The position numbers and the translations under genes are program-made. Below, in pieces: positions 25,066 through 32,496 of a DNA stretch of 64,000 nt (position 1 is the first letter of the stretch; each line of letters opens with the position of its first letter). Under the pieces are notes generated by a model. The model saw only the letters and a list, made by a program, of their open reading frames with translations. It was not told the DNA's origin and ran no database searches. The stretch spans positions 1 through 64,000 of the forward strand of contig JAOZGR010000001.1 in NCBI GenBank assembly GCA_027491485.1. The letters are read 5' to 3'. This DNA is from Thermoproteota archaeon. GTDB taxonomy: Archaea > Korarchaeota > Korarchaeia > Korarchaeales > Korarchaeaceae.

Positions 25066-26424
25066 TTATCTCCCTCCAAAGACCAACTCCTTAACCCTGA
25101 TATGTGGGGAACCCGTAGTAACAGGAACAAACTGACCTTGCTTTCCACAGGTGCCGGGATCCATCTTCAAGTCCTTACCTATCGCATCTACATTATGAAG
25201 GACTTCTAACGTCATCCCAGCTATAGCCACCTCCCTCAACCTCTCTTTCAGCTCTCCATCCTTTATTAACCACCCACCCTCTGCTTTAAACATGAATTGA
25301 CCTTTTGCGGGGTCTGTATATCCATAAATAGCTCCTATTGCGTAAATCCCCTCCTTAATCTCCGATAACATTTCCTCAAAGGTCCAATCTCCCCTATCTA
25401 TGTAGGTGTTGGACATCCTAACCAAAGGAGGATGATCGTAGCTCATGGATCTAGCATTACCAGTTAACCTCGTCCTAAGCCTGTAGGCGCTCTCAAGACT
25501 TGTCATGAAGCTTGACAGTATCCCACCCTTCACTATGTATTTCTTCTTAGCCTCAGAACCTTCATCATCATATCTGTAGCTGCCATATAGTCCTTCCCAA
25601 GTCGGGTCATCAACCACGCTTACCATGTCGGAACCAACACTTTGCCCTATTTTCCCGGTTAGGATACTTTGATCGCTTAGTACACTGTCTCCCTCTGCAG
25701 CATGACCGAAGGCCTCATGTATGAATACTCCTGCCAGCTTAGGATCTAATATAGAGGGAAATTTACCTGGAGGGGATGGTTTCGCTGCTAGAGCCTCTAC
25801 TGCCCTTTTAGCTGCCTCCTCCCCTAAATTTAAGCCCTCTAATATCTCAAGCCCTCCAGATCCTGCTTTAGACTCGAATGCGCTCTCAGTAATTCCGCTT
25901 TCATAGGCATATATGTGGGTGGACATCCTTACCCTACTTATCCTCTGAGATATGGAAGTGCCAATTGAGTTAATTATGCGGACATCCCTTAACGAGTCCA
26001 GGTACAATACATTTCTATTTCTCACTCTTTCGTAGCTTCTAGCTTGATCATCCTGTTCTCTTATCAGATCGAGCTTCTCCTCCGGCCCTATCTCCCATGG
26101 GGGCTTCTTGGGCTTCGTCTCAAATTTCCCAGCGAATGAAGGCCATTCAGGTTCTACTCGCTCGGACCACTTCGAGGAAAGCTTAGCCAACTTTACAGAA
26201 TCTCTAACTGCCTCTTCCAGTTCTTCGAGCGAGCTAGCTACTCCGAACCCCCACCCTCCCTCAAACAAAGACCTAACACTGATCCTATACTCATTTCCGC
26301 TAGAAAATTCTCTAACAACACCATCTACCATCCTGATAACTGTATGAAGGGATTTTTCCTCCCTCACCTCTATGAAATCCACCCCATCATCTAAAGCGAG
26401 GGAGATGGCTTCCTCCAATTCCAT
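25066..26424 (-). CDS. TldD-type zinc metalloprotease
   Basis: The 452-residue protein (from the ATG at 26424) has the active-site IHEAFGHAAEGDSVLSDQS, which holds HExxxH, and later blocks SVVDDPTWEGLYGSYRYDD, TGNARSMSYDHPPLVRMSN and KDLKMDPGTCGKQGQFVPV. It is the catalytic subunit for TldE, encoded directly downstream. A longer frame of 30 residues is open upstream, but a TATA box (TTAAAATA on the minus strand) lies 26 bases before this ATG, and family members start near here. Transcription is therefore probably leaderless. The promoter overlaps that of the divergent Cys-cluster gene. Confidence 0.9.
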   Translation of the reverse strand: MELEEAISLALDDGVDFIEVREEKSLHTVIRMVDGVVREFSSGNEYRISVRSLFEGGWGFGVASSLEELEEAVRDSVKLAKLSSKWSERVEPEWPSFAGKFETKPKKPPWEIGPEEKLDLIREQDDQARSYERVRNRNVLYLDSLRDVRIINSIGTSISQRISRVRMSTHIYAYESGITESAFESKAGSGGLEILEGLNLGEEAAKRAVEALAAKPSPPGKFPSILDPKLAGVFIHEAFGHAAEGDSVLSDQSILTGKIGQSVGSDMVSVVDDPTWEGLYGSYRYDDEGSEAKKKYIVKGGILSSFMTSLESAYRLRTRLTGNARSMSYDHPPLVRMSNTYIDRGDWTFEEMLSEIKEGIYAIGAIYGYTDPAKGQFMFKAEGGWLIKDGELKERLREVAIAGMTLEVLHNVDAIGKDLKMDPGTCGKQGQFVPVTTGSPHIRVKELVFGGR

Positions 26425-26429
26425 AGGTG

Positions 26430-26453
26430 TTTTAATGGGTAGTGCTATTTTAA
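26430..26453. promoter_or_regulatory. Two face-to-face TATA boxes for divergent overlapping genes
   Basis: TTTTAAT at 26430-26436 reads right and is 26 bases before ATG 26459. TTAAAATA, read on the minus strand from 26453 to 26446, is 26 bases before ATG 26424. Each TATA element lies inside the other gene's transcription-start zone. Only one promoter can be occupied at a time. Confidence 0.55.
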
Positions 26454-26458
26454 CAGTA

Positions 26459-26821
26459 ATGATGTGTCTCGAGGGATGCTTCCTCTGCTGCTTAAACACC
26501 GAGATGATCCTCACAAAGAGAGATATAAGGAGACTAGAGTCCTTAGGCTACAATAGGGAGGATTTCTCTGAATTTAGGGATGGTTTCATCAGACTTAGGA
26601 ATGTTGATGGAAGATGTTTCTTCCTAAAAAGTGGTAGGTGTTCCGTATATGAGTATAGACCACTGGGCTGCAGGGCATACCCTGTCATATTTGATCTCTC
26701 GTTAGGAGAGTGTATCCTAGATGAGTTGTGTCCAGCCAGGCATACTGTGAGTAGGGAGGAGATGAAAGAAAAGTGTGAGCTTGTTAAGAGGATTTTGAGA
26801 GAGATAGGAATCCTTACTTAA
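26459..26821 (+). CDS. YkgJ-like Cys-cluster (Fe-S or zinc) protein
   Basis: The product of about 120 residues starts MMCLEGCFLCC, a C-x3-C-x2-CC cluster, followed by FFLKSGRCSVYEYRPLGCRA and a later CILDELCPARHT. This is the YkgJ/CxxCxxCC family, proposed to bind iron or zinc. Its role is unknown in most genomes. The frame is open another 29 codons upstream, but those residues overlap the tldD start, while a TATA box at 26430 favours ATG 26459 or 26462. It is convergent with the FdhE-like gene, and their ends overlap by 4 bases. Confidence 0.75.
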   Translation: MMCLEGCFLCCLNTEMILTKRDIRRLESLGYNREDFSEFRDGFIRLRNVDGRCFFLKSGRCSVYEYRPLGCRAYPVIFDLSLGECILDELCPARHTVSREEMKEKCELVKRILREIGILT

Positions 26822-27702
26822 TCTCCCTTAGATTCCTGAGTTCCTGGTAAAATCTCCTCTGCCAGTTCATCTAGCTTAAAAGTCCATACAGGGTATAGAT
26901 CCCTCGGTATACTATCTTCAACTAACTCCTCATCAACTACTTTCCAATAATCGCTACATACTCTACAGATATAGAGCTTAAATCTTCCTCCGTCAACTTG
27001 ATGGATTTCTATCATTCCCTTATCTTCATTACCGCAGAATGGGCACCTAAGCATTTGAAACGGCCACTCCATCCCACACATCTCACACTTCAGGAATTGC
27101 CCCCCATCTCTCGCTATGTAACCGGTCCTAGTGTAACTGCCGCAAATAGGACAGAAGCCATGATCCCATTTATTAACGTCTATCTTTCCCTCTACCATGA
27201 GTCTTATGGCTTTAAAGACTGGTTGTACTGTCCAAAGCGCTAAAGCTTGTATTAAGTCCACATCTACGTCTAATTTCGAGGCCACCTCTTTGACGTAATT
27301 AGGTTCTTCGGTCAAGGACGATTCTGCTAACTTCCTGATGTCAAGATCTTCCCCATCTAAGGATTCCTTCACCTTCTCTAATTCTGTTGAGAGGCCCTTC
27401 CTATGCTTTAGGACTACCTCGATTACCTCGACCATTATGTTCCTCCAAGTTGCTTGATCCAAGGCAGGTATGCCAGTTATCTCAGTGAGGGGCTTTTCTC
27501 CTCCTTCAATCTCCTTAGACTTTTCTACTATCCTATCTGGATTTTCTATCCCTTCCCGAACTGAACCAGAGAGCTCATCCCTAAGAAGGAGTAGATCTGC
27601 ATAGAATAGGAGAGAGAGCTCGAGATCGGGGTTTTCGGAAGATATTCTCTCTACAGCGTTCAATATTAATTCAAACTTCTTCTCCATACTGATATCACAC
27701 AT
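26818..27702 (-). CDS. FdhE-like zinc-ribbon protein
   Basis: The roughly 294-residue protein has a helical N-terminal half and a C-terminal half with three CxxC pairs plus one more: GFCPICGSYTR, FLKCEMCGMEW, LRCPFCGNED and YICRVCSDYWK. This is the layout of FdhE, which helps formate dehydrogenase maturation and binds iron or zinc in rubredoxin-like sites. No formate dehydrogenase gene is in the window. A [NiFe]-hydrogenase cluster is 3 kb away. ATG 27702 follows a minus-strand TTAATA by about 23 bases. A TTG one codon upstream is an alternative. Confidence 0.8.
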   Translation of the reverse strand: MCDISMEKKFELILNAVERISSENPDLELSLLFYADLLLLRDELSGSVREGIENPDRIVEKSKEIEGGEKPLTEITGIPALDQATWRNIMVEVIEVVLKHRKGLSTELEKVKESLDGEDLDIRKLAESSLTEEPNYVKEVASKLDVDVDLIQALALWTVQPVFKAIRLMVEGKIDVNKWDHGFCPICGSYTRTGYIARDGGQFLKCEMCGMEWPFQMLRCPFCGNEDKGMIEIHQVDGGRFKLYICRVCSDYWKVVDEELVEDSIPRDLYPVWTFKLDELAEEILPGTQESKGD

Positions 27703-28039
27703 CAAGAACGGCTTTCCAGCTATTAAGTTTTTTCGTGCTTTATTTCCGAATGTGCAAATCTAAAGACCGGCCCCGAAGGATGCCCTAATACTGGGCTATG
27801 GAGTTATGTTTAATACCATGAGGGGCCTACTCCTTCAATGATACTCCGACTTATTCTTGTCCAAATTACTACTAGCATGGATTTCCTTTACATAATTCTC
27901 AGAAGAATGTGGAAAGTAACTCAGGAGGAGACAAATCAGTAGATGAATAGGAATTCGTGATCCGCTACATTTATTGAATCCCTTCCGCTCTATTAGAATT
28001 GTATAGAAACAGATAGTAGATGGTGAAGTACGAGCTACT
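27703..28039. other. Intergenic region with divergent promoters
   Basis: About 340 bases separate the FdhE-like gene from a glycosyltransferase. It includes the minus-strand TATA for the former, and a possible small leaderless ORF at 27838. No RNA gene or repeat is evident. Confidence 0.5.
27838..27942 (+). CDS. Possible small leaderless ORF
   Basis: A 34-residue frame starts MILRLILVQITTSMDFLYII, ends KVTQEETNQ, and is hydrophobic at first. TTTAATA at about 27811-27817 is 25 bases before the ATG, as for real leaderless genes in this window. There is no family match I can make. It could be a small membrane peptide or chance. Confidence 0.25.
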   Translation: MILRLILVQITTSMDFLYIILRRMWKVTQEETNQ

Positions 28040-29173
28040 ATGGAGAGGATGAAGATGAGGGCTTTAGTCGTTCACAACACATTAAATAGCGCTGGTGGTA
28101 GTGGACGAGTATGTCTAGGTGTTATCTCAGCTCTTAAGGAACTTGGATACGAAATTACCCTACTCACAGTCGAGCCCACTGACTGGACCAAGGTTAGAGA
28201 GATGTTCGGAGAGGCTTGGCTAATTAAACCCGATAAGGAGGTACATGTATTACCCTTTAGAACTAGAGCTTTCGGAATATATGCGCGTTTACTAACGTTC
28301 CTGCGGATGGGTGGGAAGTACGATCTCTGTGTTAACACACATGGAGATGCGTTGCCAGTGAGGAGTGATATCATTTATATGCATTACCCAGTCTTTGCGC
28401 TCCTCAAAGATAGTTCTATCAGCGTTAAGTACAGTAGGAGCCGATTTTGGAGACTCTACTTCAAGCCCTACGAATACATCCAGTCGCATTTGGTCCGAAA
28501 CATAAAGCATAGAGCCAAGGTTATCGCAACAAACTCTGAGTTTAGCAGAGAAGCTATCAAGAAATACCTTGGTATAGATGCCAAGGTAGTATACCCACCT
28601 GTGGACATTGATGTATTCATTAATGGAAATGAGGTTGCTAGAGAAGACAGAGTAGTTTCATGTGGAAGGTTTGCTCCAGAAAAGAATTACGAGTTCATTA
28701 TCGATGTGGCATCTCACCTACCCCAGTATGAGTTTGTAATAATAGGAGCTTCATCAGGCCGTGTATCTAGCGCGTATTACAATAAACTGATGAGGCTCGT
28801 ACGTAGTAAGGGGGTTGAGAACGTAAGACTCATGCGAGATGTCTCGAGGAGTGAGCAGGTAAGGATCTACAAGAAAAGTAAGGTGTTTTTACATGCAATG
28901 CGAGGCGAGCACTTCGGGGTAGCTGTGGTTGAGGCTATGGCTTCAGGGCTCGTTCCAGTGGTACATGAATCAGGTGGCGCATGGACGGACATAGTTGACA
29001 GGGGAGAGTATGGCTACGGTTATAAGAGCCTTGAAGGAGCTATTGAGGCAGTAGAGAGAGCCATGCATTCCTCTTTGAAAGCAAGAATTAGATCAAAAGT
29101 GGAGGAGTTCAGCGCAGATAAGTTTAATGAGAGATTTAAGGCCCTGGTTGAGGAGGTCAGTGAGGATGATTAA
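28040..29173 (+). CDS. GT4 family glycosyltransferase
   Basis: The 377-residue GT-B enzyme starts with ALVVHNTLNSAGGSGRVCLG, the glycine-rich acceptor-side loop. RVVSCGRFAPEKNYEFIID opens the donor domain, and GEHFGVAVVEAMASGLVPVV holds the E-x7-E motif that binds the sugar-nucleotide. The pattern is close to ALG11-type mannosyltransferases, but donor and acceptor are not certain. It acts at the cytoplasmic face of the membrane, probably on a lipid-linked sugar or glycolipid. The start may be the first or the fifth Met-type codon. It is far from the other glycan genes at 1-7 kb and stands alone. Confidence 0.8.
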   Translation: MERMKMRALVVHNTLNSAGGSGRVCLGVISALKELGYEITLLTVEPTDWTKVREMFGEAWLIKPDKEVHVLPFRTRAFGIYARLLTFLRMGGKYDLCVNTHGDALPVRSDIIYMHYPVFALLKDSSISVKYSRSRFWRLYFKPYEYIQSHLVRNIKHRAKVIATNSEFSREAIKKYLGIDAKVVYPPVDIDVFINGNEVAREDRVVSCGRFAPEKNYEFIIDVASHLPQYEFVIIGASSGRVSSAYYNKLMRLVRSKGVENVRLMRDVSRSEQVRIYKKSKVFLHAMRGEHFGVAVVEAMASGLVPVVHESGGAWTDIVDRGEYGYGYKSLEGAIEAVERAMHSSLKARIRSKVEEFSADKFNERFKALVEEVSEDD

Positions 29174-30030
29174 TACGGTATTATAACAAAACATGAGTAT
29201 AGCGATTTTTCCTTATGATAGCGTGCAGAACCTCACGTTTGTCTATTCTACGTGAAAGTGATAACTGAGGCAATAACTACGGAGATTATGATGCTAGGAG
29301 CCAGAAAATAAATAGAAACTGCCAATACTACGGCCTAAGACTCTTGATGAAAAATGGAAAATAGGAAAAATAGATGAGTTTGAGAGCCAGTTTCATTGCT
29401 AACATAGTTGAGAGAATTGCAGACTCTATTAGTCCTCATGGCCGTACATTCTTCTTTCCAACTCAAAAGAGCTTTTCCATGGAGCACCCTATGACATGTG
29501 GCATCCTCCTGCTGGCGATCTTGGCCTATATGTATAGCGGGATCGATTCTCCCGGTTATCTTAGGATCACTAGCCTTCTTAGAAGGAGATAGGTATGGGT
29601 AGCTCGTAATAAGAAGGCTTAGGGGAGAAGAGAGGAGGTCTACAAACCTTCCGCTCTCGTAGCATTGGATCTTAACACCGTTGAGAGGTACTTAGAACGC
29701 GGTGATGCTGAGGAAATTAGTGTTAGTTAGCCTGAGGAGTCCATACTCCTCAGAAGAAGGTATCTGATTCAATAACGCTATAGTTAAGTCTCATTAATCG
29801 AGCTTAGATATAAGCTAGCTTAGTCAGGCATCTCCTCTCTTCTCAGTTTAGTTTATCGGAGCAATGAGAAACCGGAATGAGGTATGGTGGTGAAGGAAAT
29901 CCCACTTTCTATACTTTAATCTTTTTTCCAGATAAACTACACCAAAATTTATTGATACTGAATCTAATATTTTATAAATACTCTTAAATTAGCTCTTTTA
30001 GGCAAGAGAAACCTGTTTTTGGTCATGTGA
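29174..30030. other. Gene-poor stretch upstream of the hydrogenase operon
   Basis: Over 850 bases contain one 72-codon frame at 29374-29592 that I do not trust, a HypF relic at 29603-29784, and AT-rich DNA towards 30030. TCACGT and ACGTGA near 29233 and 29250 could form a short hairpin. The position of a hydrogenase maturation relic just upstream of a hydrogenase operon suggests past rearrangement. Confidence 0.5.
29603..29784 (+). pseudogene. Relic of hypF (YrdC-like domain)
   Basis: The reading LVIRRLRGEERR, then after a frame change YKPSALVALDLNTVERYLE and a stop followed by PEESILLRR, matches the intact HypF at 41325-41480. There it reads IIRKLRERKKRPYKPLALMA, NLDTVERYLELND and TSPERPILLL. 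The DNA is also similar, including GTTGAGAGGTACTTAGA. One internal stop and one frameshift are visible. Only about 60 codons of the YrdC-like domain remain. It is a decayed second hypF copy. Confidence 0.8.
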
Positions 30031-30041
30031 ATATTTTTAAG
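30031..30041 (+). promoter_or_regulatory. Candidate TATA element of the hydrogenase operon
   Basis: ATATTTTTAAG lies 48-58 bases before the ATG at 30089. A start site near 30062 would leave a leader of about 27 bases with GGTAGGTG before the ATG. An AAAATTAATAGG just downstream is a second choice. Unlike most genes here, this message would have a leader. Confidence 0.45.
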
Positions 30042-30088
30042 AAAATTAATAGGACAATACGGACAGAGAATACTGGTAGGTGTCCATT

Positions 30089-31204
30089 ATGTTGTCACCT
30101 AAATACGTTGTCCTCAAAAAGCCAGATTTATCAAATGAGCTTATTAAATTGGGCGGAGATGGTATAAAGAAATGCTACCAGTGCGGGACATGTACTGCTA
30201 TATGCCCACTCTCCAAGACGCAGACCGTTGCTGTCAGGAGAATGATAAAGAAGGTACAACTAGGTCTTGAGGAAGAAGTACTTGGAGATCCAGCACCTTG
30301 GTTATGTTACTTCTGTGGTGACTGCAATGAAACCTGCCCTAAGGATGCAACTCCAGGAAATATCATGGATGCGGTAAGGAAATATCAGATAATAAACTAC
30401 AGCATCGGTAAGTTTGCAAAGATCTTTTACGATAAGGCATATGCGTTGGTATCACTAGTAGTTATGACGATCATAGGACTCCTTGGTATGTATATATTCC
30501 ATGGCGAGATGGTCACCAATGTCGTAGACATAGATAGTTTCATTTCATCCGAGATACTGCACGATGCTGGGCTTGTGCTCTTAGCCTACATAGTTGTAGT
30601 AATGCTAGTTCACCTAGTGAATATGTACAGGTACACAAAGAGGGCAATAGGATATGGAAAAAGCGCCCCACTCGGTAGATGGATTAGTGAATTCTTTAGG
30701 ATCCTAATAAAGGAGGCCTTGTTCCAATCCCGCCTCTTGTGTGAGGAGGGTCGATCTGCGCGATACTTTGCTCATATAGGCGTCATATGGGGGTTTATTC
30801 TCCTCTTTGCAGCTACAGGGATACACTTTATCTCAGATAGCTTTGGCTTAGGCGTGCCTGAAACAGTTCCTAGATTAGTAGGCATCATTGGAGGCATAGG
30901 CCTCCTGTATGGAGGAATTTACTACCTAATTCGTAGATTTGAGAAGAAGGAGCTCTATGCCAAGGCTAGCCACCTCCATGACTGGTGGCTACTAGCGCTA
31001 GCGTTAGGAAGTGGTATCTCTGGTTTTCTAGTGACTATCTTTATGTACGCCAACATGGCAATGGCCACCTATATCTTCTACGGAATTCACTTGCTCTTCG
31101 TGTTCTACCTAATAGTCTCAGCACCCTTCTCAAAGTTAGTACATATGATATATAGACCGTTTGCGCTCTGGTTTGCCAGCGTCTGGGAGGTAGAGGAAGT
31201 ATGA
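30089..31204 (+). CDS. QmoC-like fusion of HdrC iron-sulfur domain and membrane cytochrome-b-like domain
   Basis: The 371-residue protein starts with two [4Fe-4S] motifs: CYQCGTCTAICPLSK and CYFCGDCNETCPKDATP, the HdrC pattern. From about residue 110 there are about six membrane helices, with His in HDAGLVLLAYIVVVMLVHL, YFAHIGVIWGFILLF and FYGIHLLFVFYLIV. SAPFSKLVHMIYRP closes it. This HdrC-HdrE fusion is known as QmoC in sulfate reducers, where it passes electrons between the membrane quinone pool and flavoproteins QmoA/B. Heme binding is probable. The ATG at 30089 follows GGTAGGTG; a GTG 9 bases upstream is an alternative. Its stop overlaps the next start (ATGA). Confidence 0.85.
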   Translation: MLSPKYVVLKKPDLSNELIKLGGDGIKKCYQCGTCTAICPLSKTQTVAVRRMIKKVQLGLEEEVLGDPAPWLCYFCGDCNETCPKDATPGNIMDAVRKYQIINYSIGKFAKIFYDKAYALVSLVVMTIIGLLGMYIFHGEMVTNVVDIDSFISSEILHDAGLVLLAYIVVVMLVHLVNMYRYTKRAIGYGKSAPLGRWISEFFRILIKEALFQSRLLCEEGRSARYFAHIGVIWGFILLFAATGIHFISDSFGLGVPETVPRLVGIIGGIGLLYGGIYYLIRRFEKKELYAKASHLHDWWLLALALGSGISGFLVTIFMYANMAMATYIFYGIHLLFVFYLIVSAPFSKLVHMIYRPFALWFASVWEVEEV

Positions 31205-32481
31205 AGCCTGTTATGGTAGTTGGAGGAGGGATCTCCGGTATTCAGGCAGCATTAGATCTAGCAGACCAAGGAATTAAGGTATATCTCGTTGAAAAAACCC
31301 CTAGCATAGGGGGGAGAATGGCTCAGCTGGACAAGACATTCCCAACACTTGACTGCTCATCCTGTATACTCACCCCTAAGATGGTAGAGGTAGCGAGGCA
31401 TGAGAACATAGAAATTCTAGCGTATTCAGAAGTGCTGGAGATAAATGGCGAGGCTGGAAACTTCAAGGTTAAGGTTAGGAAGAAGCCTAGGTACGTAGAT
31501 GTCACGAAGTGCACTGGATGTGGGGTTTGCATGAAGTATTGCCCATCAAAAGTACCTGACGAGTTTAACCTAGGTCTTAGCGAGAGGAAAGCTATATACA
31601 TTCCGTTCCCTCAGGCTATTCCCTTGAAGGCTACTATTGATGCTGAACACTGTCTATGGTTCCAGAAAAACATATGTAGAAACTGTGAGAAGTTCTGCCC
31701 GGCTAAGGCCATAGATTACGAGCAAAAACCAGAAGACATTGAGCTAAACGTAGCTGCTATAATATTTGCAACTGGATATGAGCTAATAGCGGATCATTCG
31801 CTCCTCACAGATCAGTACGGATATGGAAGATATGCCAATGTCTACACTAACTTAGAGTTCGAGAGGCTCGTCTCTGCTACTGGACCAACTGGCGGTGAGA
31901 TCCTCCGAAGATCTGACGGAAGAAAACCGAAGAACATAGCCTTCATACAATGTGTCTGCTCTAGAGACATTAGAATGAATCCAAACTGCTCTTCAATATG
32001 CTGCATGGCTTCCGTAAAAGAAGGAATACTCGTCAGGGAACATCATCCGGATATCGAAGTTACAATATTCTACATGGATCTAAGGGCCTTTGGTAAAGGA
32101 TACCAAGAGTTCTATGATAGAGCTAAAGAGGAATTCGGCATAAGATTCGTCCGAAGTAAGCCAGCGACTATAGTAGAGAACCCTGAGACGAAGAACCTGA
32201 TCCTCTACTATGAAGACACTCATGCTAGTAGGTATAAGGCCGAGGAGTTCGAGATGGTGGTCTTAGCGGTAGGAGTCAAGCCTGTAGTACCGGACTCATT
32301 CGTGCCAATAGGCGAGGACATGTTTGCCCAAGTAAAAGATCCCTACTTAGATCCAGTAGCCTCCCCTAAACCGGGGATATATGTCATTGGTATGCTTAAC
32401 AGCCCCAAGGACATACCTGATTCCGTCATCCAAGGAAGTGCAGCAGCTATGAAGGCATCTATTCTAGCTTGTAAATCTTGA
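31201..32481 (+). CDS. HdrA-type flavoprotein, short form (QmoA-like)
   Basis: The 426-residue protein starts directly with the FAD motif VMVVGGGISGIQAALDLADQ, then LVEKTPSIGGRMAQLDKTF and TLDCSSCILTPKMVEV, as in HdrA. A ferredoxin insert has CTGCGVCMKYCPSKVPDEF and CLWFQKNICRNCEKFCPAKA. Later blocks are AFIQCVCSRDIR, DLRAFGKGYQEFYDRA and PDSVIQGSAAAMKA. It lacks the N-terminal domain and the C-terminal ferredoxin of methanogen HdrA, so it resembles QmoA. It would carry FAD and [4Fe-4S] clusters between hydrogenase and the membrane subunit. It is coupled to the gene before it by 4 bases. Confidence 0.85.
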   Translation: MKPVMVVGGGISGIQAALDLADQGIKVYLVEKTPSIGGRMAQLDKTFPTLDCSSCILTPKMVEVARHENIEILAYSEVLEINGEAGNFKVKVRKKPRYVDVTKCTGCGVCMKYCPSKVPDEFNLGLSERKAIYIPFPQAIPLKATIDAEHCLWFQKNICRNCEKFCPAKAIDYEQKPEDIELNVAAIIFATGYELIADHSLLTDQYGYGRYANVYTNLEFERLVSATGPTGGEILRRSDGRKPKNIAFIQCVCSRDIRMNPNCSSICCMASVKEGILVREHHPDIEVTIFYMDLRAFGKGYQEFYDRAKEEFGIRFVRSKPATIVENPETKNLILYYEDTHASRYKAEEFEMVVLAVGVKPVVPDSFVPIGEDMFAQVKDPYLDPVASPKPGIYVIGMLNSPKDIPDSVIQGSAAAMKASILACKS

Positions 32482-32496
32482 GTGAGGTGATTTTTG

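Noticed and set aside
29374-29592. 72-codon open frame starting MSLRASFIANIVERIADSIS
   Set aside because: It has no recognisable motif and lies in a relic-bearing, gene-poor stretch. It has one hydrophobic segment, but nothing else supports it.
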